This document shows positions 41,201 through 52,779 of a DNA stretch of 64,000 nucleotides, piece after piece; positions within the stretch are counted from its first letter, which is position 1, and every line of letters begins with the position of its first letter. The DNA is from Whitmania pigra (lineage: Eukaryota; Annelida; Clitellata; Hirudinida; Haemopidae), in assembly GCA_021613335.1 (NCBI GenBank), contig JAJTWR010000113.1, forward strand, positions 3,212,501 through 3,276,500, given 5' to 3'. Position numbers and translations under genes: made by a program. The notes under the pieces were generated by a model, which saw only the letters and a list, made by a program, of their open reading frames with translations, was not told the origin of the DNA and searched no databases.

Positions 41201-42101
41201 GTCCAATCACAGGACCTCAAGGCCACTGAAAACATTATTAATCATAAAGGGCAAGATTGAAGTATTTATAATAAGTTAAGACATTTAGTAAGCAATCATA
41301 TAGATCAACAATCTTTTAACCAATTCATTAATCTAAACCAGTCTTATTCCTAAACCTTAAATTTGTCTCTGTGGTCTTTGACATATAACTAAATGCAACA
41401 ATCAACAATAAAATGTATTTTATTATAAATTATCTTGGTCATCCACATACGTCGATCTGGTTTTTGTTTGATTTATTTGCATTACAATGTACATGCACCA
41501 TAGTGATTGATATTTGACTAGTGCATATTCATTTTGGCTTAATAAAAGACTTGAGTTCAAGATGTTGTGAATCATATCAGCTATTGGATGAAAAGGAGAC
41601 CAAATTTTGAATTGTTTCAATTGTCTAATAATAAAAAAAGGCATGAGATGTAGAGTTGACTGCTTTTTATTAATAATTTCATAGATAGCTTATGGCTATT
41701 ATATAGAAATACTTATATGCATTTTAATTTCAGCCTTCAACAATGTTTGTTATTAACTAAACAATGAAGCATCTAATCCTGGCAGTATGGCAGATCAGCT
41801 CAGTTGTTAGTAAAAAAAACTATAGCCACGTCCAACCTAAAGCATTAACAATTGAAGGCAACACCAACTACATTACTACTAATTAGAAAAAAATTTCTTA
41901 CCTGAAATCCTGGTTGAGGAGGATAACTTGGCTGGAAACACAACACAAATTTTGATATAAATTTACATTTTAATTATTGAGTAATTTAGAAACTACTTGA
42001 GAGGGGTATCCATATCCTGGCTGTGGTGCATAGCCAGGTTGAGGAGGATAACCAGGCTGGGGAGGAAATCCCCCTGGGTTGTTGTAAGGTGGATAACTCA
42101 T
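38223..42101 (-). CDS. Annexin A7/A11-like protein with PGY-rich head and alternative repeat-4 exons
   Basis: Ca2+-dependent phospholipid-binding protein. Exons: 42101-41997, 41931-41902, 41145-40840 (head, rich in [12 protein letters not shown] and PPQGF), then core 40752-40677, 40468-40374, 40285-40172, 40067-39977, 39915-39836, 39652-39596, 39531-39342, 39276-39218, one of two 123-bp alternatives (38935-38813 or 38786-38664), and 38276-38223. With one alternative the product is 459 residues. Ca-site loops seen: KGAGTDE twice and [12 protein letters not shown] or [12 protein letters not shown]; repeat 3 has [11 protein letters not shown]. The end [15 protein letters not shown] is typical of annexin repeat 4. 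The long Pro/Gly/Tyr head resembles annexins A7 and A11. The two alternative exons encode the same part of repeat 4 and are separated by just 26 bp. Confidence 0.95.
38664..38786 (-). CDS. Annexin alternative exon B (repeat 4)
   Basis: 123 bp, 41 codons, beginning [20 protein letters not shown] and ending EHMIE. Acceptor TTGACTGCAG, donor GTAAGATT at 38663. It differs from exon A mainly at the calcium loop (Trp for Met, Lys for Asp) and at a few helix positions. Confidence 0.92.
38813..38935 (-). CDS. Annexin alternative exon A (repeat 4)
   Basis: 123 bp, 41 codons, beginning [20 protein letters not shown] and ending DSMIE. Acceptor ...ACAACAG at its upstream side, donor GTGAGTCC at 38812. 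It starts and ends in phase 0, as does exon B. About 31 of 41 residues equal exon B. Confidence 0.92.
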
Positions 42102-43348
42102 AACAAGAGAAGTTAACTAAAAAATAGTTTCAACTAATGAGTCCGGCTTTAAGATAAAAAAAATAAGCCCATTCGTTAGAGAATTACAATCAGGACCTAA
42201 CACATACATATGCATACAGTACGAAGTATTGAATACAGTAAACTAAATTCTTATCTCGTTAAAACACAGCGCTAACCAAAATTAACTCAAACGTAATTTC
42301 GACAAACATTCATGAGTTCATCTTTACACCACAATTTCATATTTGAATCTTACAATAAAACGATGTATCCGACTCTACAAATCCTCTGAGACTTCTAAGA
42401 TGGACGGCTTAGTACTCCGCAATCAATGAGCACCTATGTTTCGCTGTACTGCGTTGGCGAGCAGAACTGGTTCAGAGCTGCTGCTTTATATTTTGCTTTC
42501 GTACGTGCACATTTTAAATATTTATTAATAGCAAATTAATTTCAATGCTTATTAAATAATTAAGACCAAAGATAATTTTATGCAAATGGCTTTGAAAAAC
42601 ACACAACTTTTGAATTTAGAAACTTTAGCGTTAACATCAACATTTAGTTCTAAGCATTACTAATTATTTGAATGACTTAGAGGAAATCCTATAGCCAGTT
42701 GATTAAATAGTAATAGTTACGTAAGTGTAACTCAATTATTACTATTGGAATTAGTATTAAATTGGCTTGGGCAAAACTAGTCCTTGCCAGAATCAGAAAA
42801 CATTTACTTCAATTGAAACAGCTGTTAAGAATCATTATATTCGCAGCACCTGAATATTACTGAATATTTTTTTCCCTCCCAGGACCCAGGCCATTCTCAA
42901 TTTCTATATTTGGGTTGCTACACAGCGACACTAGAGTTGTCGGGTCGAACCTAGTAATACCATCGTAGGCGTTGACACTAAAATAGAAATATTCTTATCT
43001 AACAGAATTTAATAAAGAACACATAACTCGCTCGGGTCAAATTTAAAAGTGGCAGGCGAATCATTTAGTTTAATAATAAGATTTCTATTCTGGCACTTGA
43101 TGGAGACTTCGAGACTTCCATTCAGAGAATATAAAACACTTATTGACAGATGAAACGGATAGAAAGTGCAACCTGACGGGGCAGCATGGCAAAAAGGCCT
43201 TTGGAAAACAGAGATGATGAATGCTGTCTTTTGTTAGTCAACAGCCTTCCATTTTGTAACTTTTTGGATTAACAAACTGCTTTGGTGACACTATAAATTG
43301 AATTTTAATCTAACTTATCTTTAGAGTAAATACCATAACCTTAGTAGT
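42102..43348. other. Intergenic, annexin 5' flank
   Basis: The annexin promoter and any untranslated first exon should lie here. I see no further coding exon. An ATG at 43188 opens a 27-codon frame only. Confidence 0.45.
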
Positions 43349-43798
43349 ATGATTAATCTTTCAATCCGGAAAATTTCAGGGGTAGTAAAGAGAACCACAA
43401 ACATTTCAACTGCAACCATCCAAGATTGGGATATGGAGCTTCGCAAATTATTTGGATATGGTATAGACAGAGGAACTTGAAGTCGGAGAAGAAGGACTCT
43501 TTAACATAACTGATTGATTTATAATAAAATTAATTGAAATACAAGTGTTTTTGCTGGTTTGATATATCGACCCACAGGTGCCCGCGGACACATGCCAGCA
43601 GGGCCCCATTGGGCTGCCCAAGCGAGACCCACTTTTCTTCGCACTTGGGACCCAGACGGATTCCGATTTTTTGTGTTTACTGGGTTTTTTGTTGGTGTGT
43701 TACGGAACGGTATATTGAAACTAGAGAAGACATTTGTGGATGGGAAGATCTTATCTCTTCCGACTGATATCCAAGCGGAAAGATCATATATCTTTTAG
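43349..43798 (+). CDS. Unrecognised two-exon small protein, possibly mitochondrial
   Basis: Not recognised. Exon 1 (43349-43460) ends in TTTGGATATG|GTATAG and exon 2 (43578-43798) begins after CGACCCACAG. Phases agree (phase 1), giving 110 residues. The N-terminus (MINLSIRKISGVVKRTT) is basic, hydroxylated and lacks acidic residues, as in mitochondrial presequences. Exon 2 has one hydrophobic segment, FRFFVFTGFFVGVL, suggesting a single membrane pass. Exon 2 is also markedly GC-richer than its surroundings. It lies about 600 bp upstream of SLC25A26 on the same strand. A small inner-membrane subunit or accessory protein is one guess, but no family match was made. Confidence 0.5.
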
Positions 43799-44403
43799 AA
43801 GAATTTTAAAAGGTTGAGAATAATTCCATCCTCTAACTAATTAAAATAACTGAAACGACGCCCCGTGACTAAAGCTATATTACAATGTTGCAATTCTACA
43901 GAACTAAAATAATCTCTAACGTTCAAGAAATTCGAGATAGACAAACTTTTTGAAGGCCTATCTTCAGTGCCGCAAAATGATTTGTGACAGGATGTTTAAT
44001 CGTCCAAAAAACTTCCATTCTATGGATTTACAAAAAAAAACTTTAAAAAGTACTTTACTTTCTAATTAAGAAAAATAGCTGAAAAATACCTAATACTTAA
44101 AAAAAAATGCTTGAAGCTTCAACCATTCTATTGTACACAATGTATGTAATAATTATGTACATAAATTGTAGATATCTTAAACATTTAATAAATTATTTCT
44201 AAAGCTGTATATATTAACTTTGCAGAAAAATTGACCATTATTTTTAAACTTTGCTTCTGTGTTAGAAACACAAATCATAAACAAAAAATATGTTAATCAT
44301 ACGTTTCACATTTGTAAATAATGAATTATCAGCCATCCCTCACTGTGCGCCGATTTAAAGGGTTGAATCGTGGAAGAGTATCTGGTGAAGCTCCTGTCAC
44401 GCC
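43799..44403. other. Gap upstream of SLC25A26
   Basis: AT-rich sequence of about 600 bp with no recognised feature. It is presumably the 3' end of the small upstream gene and the promoter of SLC25A26. Confidence 0.5.
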
Positions 44404-45736
44404 ATGGCTTCGAAGGAATTTGTTCCAGCATTATTGGTTTGTTTATTTCTTTTCAACATTTTTTGATTCGGATAAATAGGTTTATTTATTTTAAAGTCTG
44501 GATCAGCTGCTGGAACCTGTGTTGATGTCGTGTTGTTTCCACTTGATGCCATTAAAACAAGGCTACAGTCTCCTAATGGTTTTTTACATGCTGGAGGTTT
44601 CAGGGGTATTTATAAAGGGTTTGCTCCAGCATTGCTAGGTTCAGCTCCTGGTGGTCAGTGATCTAGATTGTAATTATGACTCATCCACACAAGGACTTAC
44701 TTATAATTGTTTTTGACCTTTGATCAGGAGCACTGTTTTTTAGCACTTACACAGTCATAAAACACTCTGCGGTTCAAAACCTTGGCATTCCATCTTTTTC
44801 AGCCCAAATTTTAGCTGCCTGCTGTGGAGAAACTGTAAGACTCTAATAATCACTCACAGGCTTACTAAAGAGCATTATACACATACATTATTTTAGGTTT
44901 CATGTTTAACTAGAGTGCCAGTTGAAGTCATAAAACAGAGAGCAATGGTATCAAAAACAAAATCTCCAATGATAATTGTCAAGGAAACTTTTCATGCTGA
45001 GGTTTACCATTTATCAAAACATTCCCTAATGTGTTTTATTATATTCACACAAGTTGCTTGACCTTATAGGGATTCAGAGGTTTCTACAGAGGATTCACTA
45101 GTACAATTATGAGGGAGATTCCATTTTCTATAATTCAGTTTCCACTCTGGGAGTTTCTCAAAGTGATTTGCAATTTTACAAATTGATTCAATTAGTTTTT
45201 CTCCTTAAGTATGCTTTGCTTTTAGTCAAGATGGGCCAAGTATCAGAATGAAGATACTCAACCCTGGCAATCCTCTGTCTGTGGAGCCATTGCAGGTCAG
45301 GTCCATAACTCATCAAACAAATTATGACAAGGCATTTAATGAGTTTGTTTTTGCAAGGTGGAACAGCCGCAACTGTCACAACCCCCATCGATGTTGCAAA
45401 AACAAGAATTATACTAGCAAAGGTAAGTCCTTCCCCAGCCCGACGCCATTAAACTTCAGGGTTTATTAAATCTAAATGTCTGATTCATCTTTAGCATCAA
45501 TCCGAGATTTCAAAGGGAGGCATTAGTCTAGTTATTGTACAAATCTACAAAAGCAAAGGCATCTCCGGGTAAATAAAGCACCCTTTGAAGCCCTATCTAA
45601 GACTTAATCCTGGTAAACTGATTTCAGGTTGTTCGACGGAGTTGTCCCTCGGGTGATGTGGGTATCTCTAGGAGGAGCTATATTTCTGGGACTTTATGAT
45701 AAAGTTTTCCTACTTGTCTCTCCAAGTTGGCAATAA
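44404..45736 (+). CDS. SLC25A26: Mitochondrial S-adenosylmethionine carrier
   Basis: Imports S-adenosylmethionine into the mitochondrial matrix in exchange for S-adenosylhomocysteine. Nine exons: 44404-44436, 44497-44653, 44728-44834, 44897-45001, 45070-45162, 45226-45295, 45358-45422, 45495-45568, 45628-45736, giving 270 residues, as expected for a six-helix carrier. The three carrier repeats show [22 protein letters not shown] and [12 protein letters not shown] in place of the PX(D/E)XX(K/R) signature, followed by GIYKG, GFYRGF and [22 protein letters not shown] is typical of the SAM carrier. AATAAA occurs at 45732 and 45775. It converges on the NDRG gene with only 285 bp between coding ends. 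Confidence 0.95.
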
Positions 45737-46021
45737 AACACTCTAATGAAACAAAATGACCTCCAAGTGATACAAATAAATGTCCTTGTTAGATATTTGA
45801 TGAATGTCATTTTTGATCAATTGTGTGCAAGATGCCAACCATAGCAAAATCAAAAAGTGTTCCTTCGTGTCACAACATTAAAAGTAACATAAAATGTTCA
45901 GCTGATCACTACAAAAAAAAACATTGCAACTCGACACCATAAACAAATATTAGCACATGTTTTGAAAATGTTAAGCGAGAAAGATTTCAAAAAGAGGAAT
46001 GCATCTGTGAAGTTTTCCGAT

Positions 46022-48412
46022 TCAGCAAGTCTCGCTGATGCGGATTTCGTTCAAGTTGCTGGTGAGATCCCCCAGGGTAGGAACATGAGGAGACAAATCA
46101 ACTTCAACTTTGTGGCGTAAAGCAGGAACTGAAAAAGTTTGCCAAACAATTATGACGTGATAGAAAGGAAATTGTTAAAGTATAGGGGCGCACCATATCC
46201 AAGACCCTGCAAAAACAGTCGAATGGCTTCAGAGAGTTTCCCAGGTGCTTCCTCCAGAATCATGCCACCACAGTTGAACTGTGTTTTAGAAACATTCCAA
46301 ATTAAAGATGAAAATTAAGTTAAATACAAAGGTGATAACCTTCATCCACGTGGAGTTGGAGGGATCCAATCTCCCATTCATGGTCACTGTATCATCAAGG
46401 TGTGGAGAATAGTCACCAGCAACCAACATCACAGGACATCTGAATAAGCATAACCCATTACTGATAAACTTACAAAGCTTACAGAAATTAAAGTGAAGAA
46501 ATATTTACGCAAAGTTTTTGACAGAGTTTTTCTTCAGAATGTCTAATTCTCTAGCAATTCCAAGATCTGTTCTCCTGTTTTGAAATGTATCTGTTATAAT
46601 CTTTCAGTTGAACATAGGATCTGTTCTATATTTAGGTGCCTCTGACACCATGCTTATGACATCATACAAATAAACTGATTATTATTTACCTGACATATGA
46701 TGACACAAAATGTCCGAGATTAACTGGGTTTAATGATTTTACATAATCCATGTAAACATTAACCAGATCTTGATTAGTTTCGAGTGTCTTCTGCCAAAGA
46801 TGAGCATCAATCTATCATCTGATAGTAAAATAAAAATTAATTACATTGTAACTTACGTTGCCAAACCAATGCCATATCATATACTCTTCCACCCCAGCTG
46901 TCATCATCCCACTTTTCAGATACCAAGCATTCCACTGTAAAATAAAATAAGGCATATTAAATTATATCCAATTTAGGCACCTCTGATTCTAAGTTTGAAA
47001 AGCCACATAATAATTAATTATTTAGTCAACAGATCATTGGGTAACATGAACATTAAAAAAAAATTAAAATGATTATTATATGCATCAAATGGTGCTTTCA
47101 TAGATTGATTGGTGCTGCCTCAAAACAGAGTAGCTTGACCAAACTAAACCAAAACTGCCAAATTACATTTTACTTTGCACCAAAATTTTGATATTGACAA
47201 AATAACTCAATTAAGAGATGACTATGACCTTATTTATCCTCTTACTTAAAAATGTTGTCATTCATATTTAAAATAAACTGATAAACAAGAAGACAGTTTT
47301 ACCTTCTGGTACCCCCATTCAATCCAGCCAGCTTGTGTTGAATTTGCATTCAAAAGGATTAAAGCTTCAACTCTCTCTGGTCTGGACAGCTTAAAACCAA
47401 ACAATCAGTTCAACGACAACATAGTTAAGCCAGACAGTACCGGTTTTAATCGGTCTGAGTGGTTTGAAAATGTGAGGATGTTCTAATACAGCCACGGCTT
47501 TATTTCGCAGTTAGTTGATCATAAAACTCACTGCAAATCTTGATAAGATGTTTGCACCAGCACCCACACCCAGTCCTATTATTGTCTTTATGCTGAATGA
47601 TGAAGAATTATGTTAAATCACTGAAGTATGTATGTTTGAAAAATATTTAAATGGAAATAATGTTAACCTGTAATAATCCATTACTGAGGCAATCGTGCTT
47701 GCCAAGTCATCCATGGAAGGATAGATGTACCTTAACAATTAATTTGGAAAAAAATTATCATATTTTGTAATCTCTTAATGTATGAGGAGCATCCTTACTC
47801 TGTTGAAAGAGGAGAATTTTCTGTCAAGCCCAACCTAGAAAGAAAACTGTTTAAAAAGCAATTCCCCAAAGAAGGAATTATTAGCTATGCTTAAGGTAAC
47901 CTAGCTATTTAATGTTATGAAATATAAGTCATTAATACATTGGCCAATTAATATTATCAAATTACCCCTGAGGCAATGTGGGGGCATTTTCCTCCTGACC
48001 AATGGCATTCACATGCAACACACAAAAGTTCTTCACAATCGTTTGAATTTCCGGATAATTGAAAAATCCATTGAAACATGAGGTACCTTAAAATCATTAG
48101 CAATTCTCTGTAACATCAGCTGAACTGAGTAACAAAAGTGACTAACTGTTCAATCCAATGTCGTGATAAGTGAGTATGACTGGGTTTTTTCTGTCTCCGT
48201 GCATGACGACATGTACTGGTCCAAACCTTGTTTTAACATTTTCCTCCTGTGACAGGTGAAACTTAATATTAATCTAGGTAAATTTGAAACACCTAAAACG
48301 ATGGTATAAAACTCACCAAATCAAAAATTTGGTCAGAGCTTATGGTTCTTGCCTTGCAATCCAAAAGTCTTATGCTTTCTAACTCAACAGGAGTCAACTT
48401 TTCAGTTGTCAT
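46022..48412 (-). CDS. NDRG family protein (N-myc downstream-regulated gene)
   Basis: Alpha/beta-hydrolase-fold protein without a known enzymatic activity. Thirteen exons: 48412-48317, 48246-48147, 48086-47966, 47834-47799, 47730-47668, 47592-47532, 47389-47303, 46934-46857, 46811-46690, 46574-46509, 46439-46340, 46278-46194, 46128-46022, giving 373 residues in consistent phase. Family marks are VHVVMHG, PVILTYHDIGLN, GFFNYPEIQ, GAPTLPQG-like NAPTLPQG, YPSMDDLA, GVGAGANIL, GWIEWGYQK, LDDTVTMNGRLDP and APGKLSEA. The C-terminal tail is short and has no NDRG1-type decapeptide repeats. Members act in stress response, trafficking and differentiation. The exact vertebrate counterpart (NDRG1-4) cannot be fixed from this. 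Confidence 0.93.
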
Positions 48413-49351
48413 TATTCAAAATCTGCTAAAAATGCGTTCAATTAGAAAGACGTAATACCTAATAATCAGACAAATAGGCAAACCTGCTCCAATGCTTGCT
48501 TTTTCAACTTGTTTTATATCAATCTGAAACTAAGATACCTAGAATAAAGAACTTCCTCTCACAGAGCTTAAAATATGATCTGCGTCACAGTCTACTGTAA
48601 TCGATCACAACACCACACAAAAGCTTGTAAAGGTGAAACTTGATTATAAACATAAAGGACCTTAAAATATGTCAAGGTTACTTAATCATTTATTTATTTT
48701 AATAAATGGCATGTCTTAAAATGCTTCATGTTTAATTACAATAAATCTAATATTTTATTAATAATTGTAATTATAGTTAGCGAGATGTTTGATCATTTTA
48801 ATTAATCAATTAGTTACAAATTAAAAATATGAATTTATTAATTTAAGTAAATGACGCTTTTTAAACTATTTATTAAAGCTAATTGACGCTATGCAAACAA
48901 CTCAGCACGCATGACTTAATGGGTGCTTGAACTTGTACTTGAGTAACATATCATGAGTTTGTATTTAGCTTGTTTTACTCTTAAGAATGATATTCAAATT
49001 TAAAGGAAACGTTTTGAAATGTTGAAAGAAGTCTTGCGTTTCTCCCGAATACGACGAAAAATACTTCCAGGTCCCTAGGCGCAGCAGCCATGATCCCTAA
49101 ATAGCGCAGCTACTGACACTGACGTTATGTCAGTTCGGTAATGGAGAAGCAAAGAAAACAGGTTTTAAAACCATTAAACTAGACCTTATGAAAGCGGACT
49201 ATGACTTCCCGTAAATTCAAAACCAAAAAGAGAACTTTTAAAATCGTTGTTAATTTCTCGCGACCAAAGTTAATTATCTGCCGTATCTTACGATGTCAAA
49301 ATGAATCGTAGAAAGATTTGACAAAAGAGTTTAAAACGATGTTGTAAGTTA
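48413..49351. other. Gap between NDRG and first SDR gene
   Basis: About 940 bp of AT-rich sequence with no recognised feature. It holds the NDRG 5' flank and the 3' untranslated region of the first SDR gene. Confidence 0.5.
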
Positions 49352-51095
49352 TCAACGTGGACAAACTGCATGCCTTCCACCATCGACATGGATTTGCTCG
49401 CCGGTAATGTCTGAAGCCATATCTGATGCCAGAAATGCAATGGTGTTAGCGACTTCTTCTGGTATTCCTGGCCTTCCCAAAGGATGAGTGACCTTGCTTC
49501 TTTCTAAGAACTTTAAGAAATACAAACTTTTTTTAGTCTCAGTTATTTTCTAAAAAGTGAGTGACTCGAAATTATGGCTGAAGATGTAATTATAAAAAAA
49601 AACATAGAATCAGAAAATATACTCTTACTTCCGCATATGCTTCCTCTGACAGACCTGATTTTCTTTGTAAATCCGTAAGAATAACTCCTGGGCTGTATAA
49701 TCAAATTTCATAAACATTTTCTATATCAAGATTAGCGATGAAAAAACTTATTTACGAACTTGACGGAATTTACTCTAATTCCTTTGGCACCGAGCTCTGG
49801 CGGCGAACAAAACGGAAGTGCAGCCACTAATTGAATCAAGTTTACAAAATTAAACGATTACCTAGAGAGGTACAATTGGTCAACTGGTCAACAGCACTTT
49901 TGGAAATGCAATAAGCCAAAACACCAGGAAACTATGTAAAAGATCAAAATAATATGCATATCAAATTAATGAGCTTCCACGTTCTAAAATTCAAATAACT
50001 TGCGGATCGGGTTCCACAGATGCTGGAAACATTAACGATGTTGCCCTTTGTCTGTATTAGATGTGGGACACTTAGCATCGTCATGTAATAAGCAGTTCTG
50101 AAAAGGTCATTTTGATTGAGAATGAAATTCATTAATAAACATTGCTCATTTAAGCATAACTTCGAGAAGTTCTTGTAGAGTCAAAGTTGTGTTCATTACG
50201 ATGATCTCAAGATCTTGATTGTCCAGGAACCACAGTTTAAACTAGTTTAAATTTTTGCTGTTAGTTCTATATAGCAGAATATTCGAACGACCTACGCTTG
50301 TCAAACAAATTGTTATAAAGAATTATTAGAATTGGTAGGAGGAGTTGAGAGGTTCCAACTTTCTATCGACAAAAGAATTAACGTCTTTGAAGCTACCTCA
50401 AATTGGTAGTCATGACTCTGTCAAACTGTTCAAGTGTTGTCGTCTCAATTGACCCTAATTCCATTATGCCGGCATTGTTAACCTTTGGATATAAATGGTT
50501 TAACGTATAATTAGTCATTCAAAATTCGTTAACGTAAGTTTAACGACAAATATTTTTTGAACAGTAATTGAACACACCAAAATGTCCATTTTTTTAAACT
50601 TTTCAATTGTAGACTGAACAATATTTTCGCAGACAGTTTCCTTGGCTAAATCACCCACGATAACCAAGTGCTAAAATACAAAGGAAAGCATATAGTTATT
50701 GACTAATCAGTGCCGACAATTAAGAATGATAAAATGCTACTTCTTGGCCCCGTGAATATTTTAGACATTCATCTCTAACTGACGCCAAACCAACTTCATT
50801 TCTTCCAGTTAGCGCTACCTGGGCTCCCAATTTAGAGAACAGAACGGCACAAGAAGCTCCTATTCCAGTACTTGCACCTAATAACGACGATGGTCTAAAT
50901 ACAGTGATTTAGATTGTTTGTTTTGTTATCTTAGTCAATATAATCATTAAACTCTTCAGAGTGCATATATGCACCAATTAAGCAAACTGCCTGATTGTAG
51001 AGTTTGTTTTTGAATTTTATTATCAGCGCAAATATTATGTAGAAACCTGTTATGAGTGCCACTTTTCCGGCTAAATTTAGAACGGAAGAAGCCAT
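49352..51095 (-). CDS. Short-chain dehydrogenase/reductase, tandem copy 1
   Basis: NAD(P)H-dependent classical SDR. Nine exons: 51095-51047, 50877-50741, 50670-50578, 50482-50397, 50097-50004, 49931-49862, 49796-49760, 49692-49629, 49510-49352, giving 262 residues. Motifs are the nucleotide-binding TGASTGIG, NNAG (in [11 protein letters not shown]), the serine-containing [10 protein letters not shown], the catalytic YCISK, and NPGVILT, with the C-terminal [13 protein letters not shown] and VDGG. The substrate is unknown; the sequence resembles FabG-like reductases. The exon at 50004 ends in TCC followed by GCAAGT, so this intron begins with GC; its twin has GTAAGT at the same place. Start is the Met of MASSVLN; an earlier in-frame Met would add 11 residues. 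Confidence 0.92.
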
Positions 51096-51621
51096 GATAT
51101 TAACAGTTTGTACCTTTATGCTTACCAAAGGAATATACTGCTTTTATTATAGAGCAGATAGATGTTGTTCATTTCAAGGTCCATTCAGAAGTTTGGCGAA
51201 TTGGCTGGTTAAAATATATAAATTCTAATAAAAGTTAGAGTTAAGTTGTCGATTTTGCTTAATTTTAGAAAACGTGCAAACTCGTCGTTAAGACCGCAAT
51301 AAATTCGAACGGAGTTTCATCTAGGCGATTCTTTAATATATCCTCCAATTAATTACGCATAATATCTTGCAATAATACTCGTAATCACTTTATTGCTAAA
51401 TGCCCTAACAATAGCAATCCTCAAAAAAAGAACGCTTAAATTTAAAAATTGCGATGCAATCTTCAACGTAGATTTTGTTGCATAGATATCATTGAAATGG
51501 TATAAAAATTAATACTGATGCATTTGTGTAAAATGTGTTTCAAATATTATTAATATTTGTACAGTGGAGTGTAATTTTCATGGAATCATATAAAATCAAA
51601 TTAAAAATTTACAAACAAACT

Positions 51622-52312
51622 TTCCGCTCTTTTCTTTTCTCAAAGTTTTTTACAATAGTCTCAAAATTCAGTCCATAGAGAGGACTGCCACCAAGTCTGT
51701 AAGTCATGTCTGGCTCACCGATGATCGGAAGTATTTTTTTATTAATTTATGTCTGGAGAATGAGCCAGAGGCGTAGCCTGGGTATTTTGCGCCCGGGGGC
51801 AATTTATAGAATTGGCGCCCTTTTCCATGTCTATATATTTAATCTTACTGTATTACACTAAATTTGAAATTGAAATAAAAATCAAATTTTAATGGCACAA
51901 GGCATCCATTTAAAAGTGAAAAACGTTCTACGAATAGCAGCGCATGCTTCACCCAATCAGTCACAGTCTAAGATGATTTACATGCATAGTAGTCTAATAC
52001 TGTCTAAAATAGATTTATTTTTCTTGATTTAACAGTTGCAAACTGATCAATAACGTCATCAAAGTCTGTTTTCTCAAGCGTTTCTCTTTATATACTAAGA
52101 AGAGCAAGATCACTGAGACGATCCTGTCCCAGTGATGCATTAAGCCTCATTTTGGCGCCCCTATATCTTGGCGCCCGGAGACATGTGTACCCCCGCCCCC
52201 CCTTAGCTACGCCTCTGGGATGAACTAGCAGCACTGATATCTTGGGTTAGGAAGATACGCAGCAGGATCACAATATTAGGGGCAGAATCCCCAAGATGGT
52301 TTCTTTGTTCCA
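51622..52312. repeat. Dispersed repeat B, copy 2, split by a hAT element
   Basis: Same sequence as 35196-35632: TTCAGTCCATAGAGAGGACTG, AAGTCTGTAAG, TTTTTTTATTAATTTATG on the left, and TTAGGAAGATACGCAGCAGG, AGAATCCCCAAG on the right. It is interrupted at 51766-52217. Confidence 0.85.
51766..52217. mobile_element. Non-autonomous hAT-like element inside repeat B
   Basis: Ends CAGAGGCGTAGCCTGGG and (reverse complement) CAGAGGCGTAGCTAAGG are near-perfect inverted repeats over 13 bases. Flanks GAATGAGC (51758-51765) and GGATGAAC (52218-52225) match at 6 of 8 positions, a worn target duplication. Interior GGCGCCC motifs lie near both ends. Length 452 bp; no transposase frame. Confidence 0.85.
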
Positions 52313-52389
52313 CTGCCAAAATTGCGTAAAATTGGTTGTTTATTGCTAAACATTTTTGTCTCAGGTACAAAGAAGTTACTCTAAAAAAT

Positions 52390-52437
52390 GTATTATTATT
52401 ATTATTGTTGTTGTTGTTATTATTATTATTATTATTA
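52390..52437. repeat. TTA/TTG trinucleotide microsatellite
   Basis: A run of TTATTATTATTATTGTTGTT type, changing back to TTA units. Confidence 0.9.
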
Positions 52438-52779
52438 AATAGCCTTAAGTAAGCTATGTTTTAAACAAAATGATAAAAGTTATGCCCAATGCACTCAGAG
52501 GACAGAGATAATTTGCGATTCAGATGCTGAATGAGATCGACGAATCAGTAGCCGAGCTCATGTTCGAGGAAGTGAGAGATCCTTCCGAAATGGCTCCTGG
52601 CGAGCTCATCAGTCAGAACCGCTATAATTAATAGCATTAAGCCAGGAAAGGAGGCGTCGAATGGGTCAGGACCGAATCGCGAGGACGGTCCAGCAGTCGC
52701 AGCAAGGTGGAACGACGTGGAAAGACGTAATGGCGATCTTCTACCTAGAGAGATGTGTGAAAAATATACCTATATGCAT

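Noticed and set aside
43534..43767. Alternative plus-strand frame over the GC-rich second exon of the small gene
   Set aside because: The other frame continues in phase from a plausible first exon and ends in a stop; this one does not.
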